From assembly GCA_004297625.1 (NCBI GenBank), contig SCTY01000003.1:186001-250000 (forward strand): a stretch of 64,000 bases of DNA, written 5' to 3'. The DNA is from Betaproteobacteria bacterium. GTDB lineage: Bacteria; Pseudomonadota; Gammaproteobacteria; Burkholderiales; SG8-39. Position 1 is the first letter of the stretch. Each line of letters opens with the position of its first letter. A program made the translations under genes and the position numbers. The notes beneath the pieces were generated by a model that made no database searches, had not been told where the DNA came from, and saw only the letters and a list, made by a program, of their open reading frames with translations. This document shows, piece by piece, positions 59,316 to 64,000 of the stretch.

Positions 59316-60995
59316 CTAGGACGCGTCGGTCACCGCGCCTTGCGATGCCGTGGAGACGAGCTTCATGTACTTCGCAAGCAAGCCGGCCGTATAGCGCGGC
59401 TTCGGCGGCTTCCATTTCTTGCGCCGCGCGGCAAGCTCTTTGGCCGAGACGTTGAGCTGGATAAGGCGTTTTTTCGCGTCGATGGTGATCGAGTCGCTCT
59501 CCTTCACCAGCGCGATCGTGCCGCCGACATACGCCTCGGGAGCGACATGTCCCACGACCATTCCCCAAGTGCCGCCCGAGAAGCGCCCGTCGGTAAGCAG
59601 CCCGACCGATTCGCCGAGCCCCTGCCCGATGAGCGCGGACGTAGGCGCGAGCATCTCCTGCATGCCGGGACCGCCCTTCGGCCCTTCGTAGCGGATCACG
59701 ATGACGTCGCCCGGCTTGATGCGTTTCGCCATGATCGCCTTCATGCAGGCGTTCTCGGAATCGAACACGCGCGCCGGGCCGGTGATGGAAGTCTTCTTCA
59801 GGCCGGAGATCTTGGCCACGCAGCCTTCGGTGGCCAGATTCCCCTTGAGGATCGCGAGGTGCCCCTCGCGGTACATCGGATTCGCCCAGGGGCGAATCAC
59901 CTCCTGATCGGCGCGCGGCTCATCGGGCACGTCCTTCAGCATTTCCGCCATGGTCTTGCCGTGAATGGTCATGCACTCGCCGTGCAGCACGCCGTGATTG
60001 AGCAGGATCTTCAACACCTGGGGCACGCCGCCCGCGCGGTGAAAATCCACCGCCACGAAGCGCCCCGAGGGCTTGAGCTCGCAGAGCACCGGCACCCGCC
60101 TGCGCACGCGCTCAAAATCGTCGATGGTCCACTTCACGCCGGCAGCGCGCGCGATCGCGAGATAGTGCAGCACCGCGTTGGTCGAGCCGCCGGTGGCCAT
60201 GACGAGCGCGATCGCGTTCTCGATCGACTTGCGCGTAATGATGTCGCGCGGCTTGAGGTTGTTCTTGATCGCTTCGACGAGTACGCGCGCCGATTCCCCG
60301 GCCGAATCGGCCTTCTCGGGGTCGGGCGCTGCCATCTGCGACGAGCCAAGGAGGCTCATGCCAAGCGCCTCGAACGACGAGCTCATGGTGTTCGCGGTGT
60401 ACATGCCGCCGCAGGCGCCGACCGTCGGGCAGGCATTCTTCTCGATGCCGATGAAGTCTTCCTCCGAAAGCTTGCCCGCGGCGTAGGAGCCGACCGCCTC
60501 GAAGGCCGAGACGATGGTGAGATCCTGGCCTTTCCACTTGCCCGGCTTGATGGTGCCGCCATAGACGAAGATGCCCGGCACGTTCATGCGTGCCATGGCC
60601 ATCACGCCGCCCGGCATGTTCTTGTCGCAGCCGCCGACCACGAGCACGCCGTCCATCGCCTGGCCGTTGACGCTGGTTTCGACGGCGTCGGCAATTACTT
60701 CGCGCGAGACGAGCGAATACTTCATCGCTTCGGTTCCCATGCCGATCCCGTCGGTCACGGTCGGAATGCCGAACGTCTGCGGCTTGGCCCCTGCCTGCTC
60801 GAGCGCCTGAACCGCGCGCTCGACGAGCGGCTGGATGCCGGCGTTGCACGGGTTCATCGTCGAGTGGCCGTTGGCCACGCCGACGATCGGCTTGTCGAAG
60901 TCGCCATCGCGGAAACCGACGGCGCGCAGCATCGCGCGGTTGGGCGAGCGCGCAACGCCCTGAGTGATGAGCTGGGAGCGGCGGTTGGCGGCCAT
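59316..60995 (-). CDS. ilvD: Dihydroxy-acid dehydratase IlvD
   Basis: A 559-residue Fe-S dehydratase of valine, isoleucine and pantothenate synthesis. Three conserved cysteines are present: Cys50 (MNPCNAG), Cys123 ([10 protein letters not shown]) and Cys195 ([13 protein letters not shown]), the set of the 2Fe-2S type. The start at 60995 follows a strong ribosome site (GGAGGTAATTC). Divergent from lgt with an 85-bp spacer. Length and motifs argue against a sugar-acid dehydratase. Confidence 0.95.
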   Translation of the reverse strand: MAANRRSQLITQGVARSPNRAMLRAVGFRDGDFDKPIVGVANGHSTMNPCNAGIQPLVERAVQALEQAGAKPQTFGIPTVTDGIGMGTEAMKYSLVSREVIADAVETSVNGQAMDGVLVVGGCDKNMPGGVMAMARMNVPGIFVYGGTIKPGKWKGQDLTIVSAFEAVGSYAAGKLSEEDFIGIEKNACPTVGACGGMYTANTMSSSFEALGMSLLGSSQMAAPDPEKADSAGESARVLVEAIKNNLKPRDIITRKSIENAIALVMATGGSTNAVLHYLAIARAAGVKWTIDDFERVRRRVPVLCELKPSGRFVAVDFHRAGGVPQVLKILLNHGVLHGECMTIHGKTMAEMLKDVPDEPRADQEVIRPWANPMYREGHLAILKGNLATEGCVAKISGLKKTSITGPARVFDSENACMKAIMAKRIKPGDVIVIRYEGPKGGPGMQEMLAPTSALIGQGLGESVGLLTDGRFSGGTWGMVVGHVAPEAYVGGTIALVKESDSITIDAKKRLIQLNVSAKELAARRKKWKPPKPRYTAGLLAKYMKLVSTASQGAVTDAS

Positions 60996-61080
60996 GAATT
61001 ACCTCCGTTGAAGCGTAATTCTCGCGCTTCCGGCGATCTGCGTTCAATGCAATAGCGATCCTGCGGTACCCTTCTCGTCC

Positions 61081-61851
61081 ATGCTCGTCCACCCGAACAT
61101 CGACCCGATCGCCTTCTCCATCGGCCCGCTCGCCGTGCGCTGGTACGGGCTCATGTATCTGGTCGGCTTTGCCGCGGCATGGTGGCTCGGCATGCGGCGC
61201 ATCGCCAGGGGCATGGCGCCCATTACGCGCGCGCAGTTCGACGACCTGATCTTTTACGCCGTGCTCGGAGTGATCCTGGGCGGGCGCCTCGGATACGTCC
61301 TGTTCTACAAGCCGGGACACTACGCGGCCAACCCCCTCGAGGTGTTCGCGGTGTGGCAAGGCGGCATGTCGTTCCACGGTGGCCTGCTCGGCGTGATCCT
61401 GGCGATGGCGTGGTTCGCGTGGCGCACGCGCGTGGACTTTCTGCGGCTCATGGACTTCATCGCGCCGCTCTGCCCGCTCGGCATCGGCGCCGGGCGCCTC
61501 GGCAACTTCATCAACGGCGAGCTTTACGGCAGGGTCACCGATGTGCCGTGGGGGATGGTCTTCCGCGGCGCCGGCGCCGCGCCGCGCCATCCATCGCAGC
61601 TCTATGAGTTCGCGCTGGAAGGCCTGGCGCTGTTCGTCCTGCTGTGGTGGTACTCGGCGAAGCCCCGGGCGCGCGGGGAAGTGAGCGCGCTCTTCCTGAT
61701 CGGCTACGGCAGCTTCCGCTTCATCGCCGAATTCGGCCGCGAGCCGGACTCGTTTCTCGGGCTGCTCGCCCTCGGCCTGTCGATGGGACAGTGGCTTTCC
61801 GCGCCGATGATCCTCGCGGGGATCGCGCTCTTCGTCTGGGCGCGACGCTAG
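61081..61851 (+). CDS. lgt: Prolipoprotein diacylglyceryl transferase Lgt
   Basis: A 256-residue inner membrane enzyme adding diacylglycerol to lipoprotein cysteines, the first step for LptM, PilP, LivJ and the TolC-like protein of this window. Essential-type motif [14 protein letters not shown] (138-151, with Arg139 and Asn142) and MSFHGG (His99) are present, with about seven helices. The ilvD-lgt neighbourhood is common in Proteobacteria. Its stop overlaps the convergent dehydrogenase by 4 bp. Confidence 0.96.
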   Translation: MLVHPNIDPIAFSIGPLAVRWYGLMYLVGFAAAWWLGMRRIARGMAPITRAQFDDLIFYAVLGVILGGRLGYVLFYKPGHYAANPLEVFAVWQGGMSFHGGLLGVILAMAWFAWRTRVDFLRLMDFIAPLCPLGIGAGRLGNFINGELYGRVTDVPWGMVFRGAGAAPRHPSQLYEFALEGLALFVLLWWYSAKPRARGEVSALFLIGYGSFRFIAEFGREPDSFLGLLALGLSMGQWLSAPMILAGIALFVWARR

Positions 61852-64000
61852 CGCTTCAGCGCCGTGTCGAGGAGCCGCGCGACGTGCCAGGCCTCACGGC
61901 GGGTGCCGTCGGCGATTTGGTGGCGGCAGCTCGTGCCATCGGCCACCACGATGGCGTCGGCAGCGTTGCGCACCGCGGGCAGCAGCGACATCTCCGCCAT
62001 CTTGAGCGAAATCCCATGGTGCTCGGCCTCGTAGCCGAAGCTGCCCGCCATGCCGCAGCAGCTCGTCTGCACCGTGGACACGTTCAAGCCGGGCACCATG
62101 CCGAGGACTTTTTCGACCGCGGGCATGGCGTCGAACGCTTTCTGGTGGCAATGCCCGTGGAGCAGCACATCCTTCTTCAGCTCGTTGAATTTCAGATCGC
62201 CCGGGTCGCGCGCGAGGAATTCCTCGAAGAGGAACGCCTGCCGGCTGACGCTTTCGCTTCCCTCGAGCAGCACGCCGTACTCGTCGCGGAACGATAAGAG
62301 GCACGACGGCTCGAGCCCTACGATCGGCACGCCGCGCTCGGCGTACGGGCGAAGCGACTCCAAGGTTCGGCGTGCCTCGGCCTTCGCCTCTTCCACCATG
62401 CCGGCGGCGAGAAACGTGCGCCCGCAGCACAGCGGCCGTCCGCGCAGCAGCGGCTGCGCCGCCGTCGCTTTGTAGCCCGCCGCCTGCAGCACGCGCATCG
62501 CCGCGCGCGCGTTTTCCGGCTCGAACCAGCGGTTGAACGTATCGACGAAAACGAGCACTTCGCGCCCCGGGCCGCGATTGGGTCGCGTGCGATCGACGAA
62601 GTGATCCGCGCGCCACTTGGGCATTTCGCGCCGGCGCGAAAAGCCAAGGAACGACCTTGAAAATGAAGTTACTGCATTCGCAACGGGCGCCACGGCAGCC
62701 GCCCACGGCGCGTAGCGCGGCAGGTAGCCGATCGCACGATCGCGCAGCGTATGGCCGTGCTTGGCCTTGTACTGCGCCAGCACCTCGATCTTCATACGCG
62801 CCATGTCCACGCCCGTCGGGCACTCGCGCTTGCAGCCCTTGCACGAGACGCACAGGTCGAGCGCTTCCTTGACCGCTTCGAATGCGAGCTGGTTCGAGAG
62901 CGCGAGGCGCAACGTGTTGGCCCGGCCGCGCGTGACGTGCGTCTCGTCCATCGTCGCGCGGTAGGACGGGCACATGGTGCCGGCGTCGAACTTGCGGCAG
63001 TGGCCGTTGTTGTTGCACATCTCGGCGGCCTTGTCGAAACCGCCCCACTCGCTCCAGTTGAGCACGGTGGCCGGGACCCGGGTCTTGTAATCCGGCTTGA
63101 AGCGAAGGAGCGACCGGTCGTCCATGCGCGGCGGGTTGACGATCTTGCCGGGGTTCATGAGGCCGCGGGGGTCGAGCCATGACTTGATTTCCGCCAGGCA
63201 GGCGGTGAGGCGCGCGCCGTAGAACGGCGCGATCCACTCCGAGCGCACCAGGCCGTCGCCGTGCTCGCCCGAATAGGCGCCCTTGTACTGCTTGACGAGC
63301 GCGCTCGCCTCTTCGGCGATGGCGCGCATCTTTTGCGCACCGTCGCGCCGCATGTCGAGGACCGGCCGCACATGCAGCGTGCCGACCGAGGCGTGCGCAT
63401 ACCACGTGCCGCGCGTGCCGTGTTTTTCGAACACCTGCGTGAGACGCTCGGTATAGTCGGCCAGGTGCTCGAGCGGCACCGCGCAATCCTCGATGAAGGA
63501 CACCGGTTTGCCGTCGCCCTTCATGGACATCATGATGTTGAGGCCCGCCTTGCGAACCTCCCACAGATCGCGCTGCTGCCGGGCGTCGGTGATCTCGACC
63601 ACGCTGCCCGGGAGCCCGAGCTCGGCCATGAGCTCGACGAGTTGCTTCAGCTTCGCCGCCGGGTTCTCTTCGCCGGAGAACTCGACCAGGAGGATCGCGT
63701 CCGGCTCGCCCCGGATAAACGCATCCACCGTCTTGCGGAACGCCGCATTCCCGCGCGCGAGGTCGATCATCGTGCGGTCGACGAGCTCGACCGCCGAAGG
63801 CCCGAGCTTCACGATGTGCCGCGTGAGCTGCATCGCGGTGTAGAACTTCGGGAAGTGGCAGACACCGAGCGCCCGAACCGGCGGAATGGGCGAAAGCTTC
63901 AGGTGCAGGCGTTCGGAGTAGGCGAGCGTTCCCTCGGACCCGACCAGCAAGTGGGCCGCGTTCGCATGCGGCGGACCAAGATGGTCGAGGTTGTAGCCCG
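61848..64000 (-). CDS. FAD-linked / Fe-S D-2-hydroxyacid dehydrogenase (YdiJ-like), 5' end cut off
   Basis: At least 717 residues are visible; the reading frame runs off the right edge, and the first visible codons ([16 protein letters not shown]) belong to the FAD_binding_4 domain. Then follow the FAD-oxidase C domain ([22 protein letters not shown]), an Fe-S segment ([27 protein letters not shown]) and two CCG domains ([19 protein letters not shown]). This order is that of YdiJ/D-2-hydroxyglutarate dehydrogenases of about 1000 residues. It probably oxidises a 2-hydroxyacid and passes electrons to the respiratory chain. Confidence 0.9.
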   Translation of the reverse strand, partial: GYNLDHLGPPHANAAHLLVGSEGTLAYSERLHLKLSPIPPVRALGVCHFPKFYTAMQLTRHIVKLGPSAVELVDRTMIDLARGNAAFRKTVDAFIRGEPDAILLVEFSGEENPAAKLKQLVELMAELGLPGSVVEITDARQQRDLWEVRKAGLNIMMSMKGDGKPVSFIEDCAVPLEHLADYTERLTQVFEKHGTRGTWYAHASVGTLHVRPVLDMRRDGAQKMRAIAEEASALVKQYKGAYSGEHGDGLVRSEWIAPFYGARLTACLAEIKSWLDPRGLMNPGKIVNPPRMDDRSLLRFKPDYKTRVPATVLNWSEWGGFDKAAEMCNNNGHCRKFDAGTMCPSYRATMDETHVTRGRANTLRLALSNQLAFEAVKEALDLCVSCKGCKRECPTGVDMARMKIEVLAQYKAKHGHTLRDRAIGYLPRYAPWAAAVAPVANAVTSFSRSFLGFSRRREMPKWRADHFVDRTRPNRGPGREVLVFVDTFNRWFEPENARAAMRVLQAAGYKATAAQPLLRGRPLCCGRTFLAAGMVEEAKAEARRTLESLRPYAERGVPIVGLEPSCLLSFRDEYGVLLEGSESVSRQAFLFEEFLARDPGDLKFNELKKDVLLHGHCHQKAFDAMPAVEKVLGMVPGLNVSTVQTSCCGMAGSFGYEAEHHGISLKMAEMSLLPAVRNAADAIVVADGTSCRHQIADGTRREAWHVARLLDTALKR

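Overview
The window is gene-dense, high-GC DNA from a Gram-negative chromosome, most likely a betaproteobacterium. The gene orders mrcA | pilMNOPQ-aroK-aroB-gltB-gltD, cyaY | lptM-lysA, and cytochrome c4 | engB-hemB are typical of that class. Lgt, LptM, TolC-type and secretin proteins confirm an outer membrane. I see no tRNA, rRNA, CRISPR array, insertion sequence or prophage. No stretch over 300 bp lacks a gene; the longest spacer is 213 bp (31319-31531). Both ends cut a gene: an L,D-transpeptidase on the left and an FAD/Fe-S dehydrogenase on the right.

Layout. 1-4957 (minus): a copper-type operon of two small exported proteins, a TolC-like lipoprotein, a Tat-exported multicopper oxidase, a cupredoxin and an L,D-transpeptidase. 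5077-9560 (minus): a Cys-rich membrane protein, then ccmI, ccmH and ccmF without ccmG, and a small exported protein. 9615-16935 (minus): glmU-glmS followed without a gap by a GcvT-like protein and two tandem PYROXD2-like FAD oxidoreductases, a set whose function I do not recognise. 16983-18635 (plus): an MgtC/DUF2891 pair. 18607-31318 (minus): gltBD, aroKB and the type IV pilus operon pilMNOPQ. 31532-41155 (mostly plus): PBP1A, lptM, lysA, an RND efflux pair, a NYN-LOTUS protein and a Mug glycosylase, with cyaY on the minus strand. 41145-44463 (minus): a cytochrome c4, an aberrant cytochrome c', a diheme cytochrome and an ECF sigma/anti-sigma pair. 44531-46304 (plus): engB and hemB, separated by a strongly structured spacer that reads best as a minus-strand small RNA. 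46273-49197 (minus): dsbD-cutA-epimerase. 49209-50240 (plus): a 2Fe-2S flavin reductase. 50213-55040 (minus): a complete branched-chain amino acid ABC transporter (livJHMGF). 55127-58257 (minus): a small cytochrome c, a YyaL-type protein and two PA2779-like paralogues. 58305 to the end: a DUF924 protein, a small exported protein, ilvD, lgt and the YdiJ-like dehydrogenase.

A common thread is periplasmic redox and metal chemistry: CcmF/H/I, DsbD, five c-type or c'-like cytochromes, copper proteins, CutA and HemB. The rest is mainly housekeeping (amino-sugar, glutamate, shikimate, lysine and branched-chain amino acid pathways, cell wall, pili).

The observations I rate highest are the four-hairpin RNA between engB and hemB, the GcvT plus double PYROXD2-like operon, the cytochrome c' whose haem motif reads CGGYH, the CcmI with an unrecognised C-terminal domain, and several terminator-like hairpins placed directly against the next start codon.
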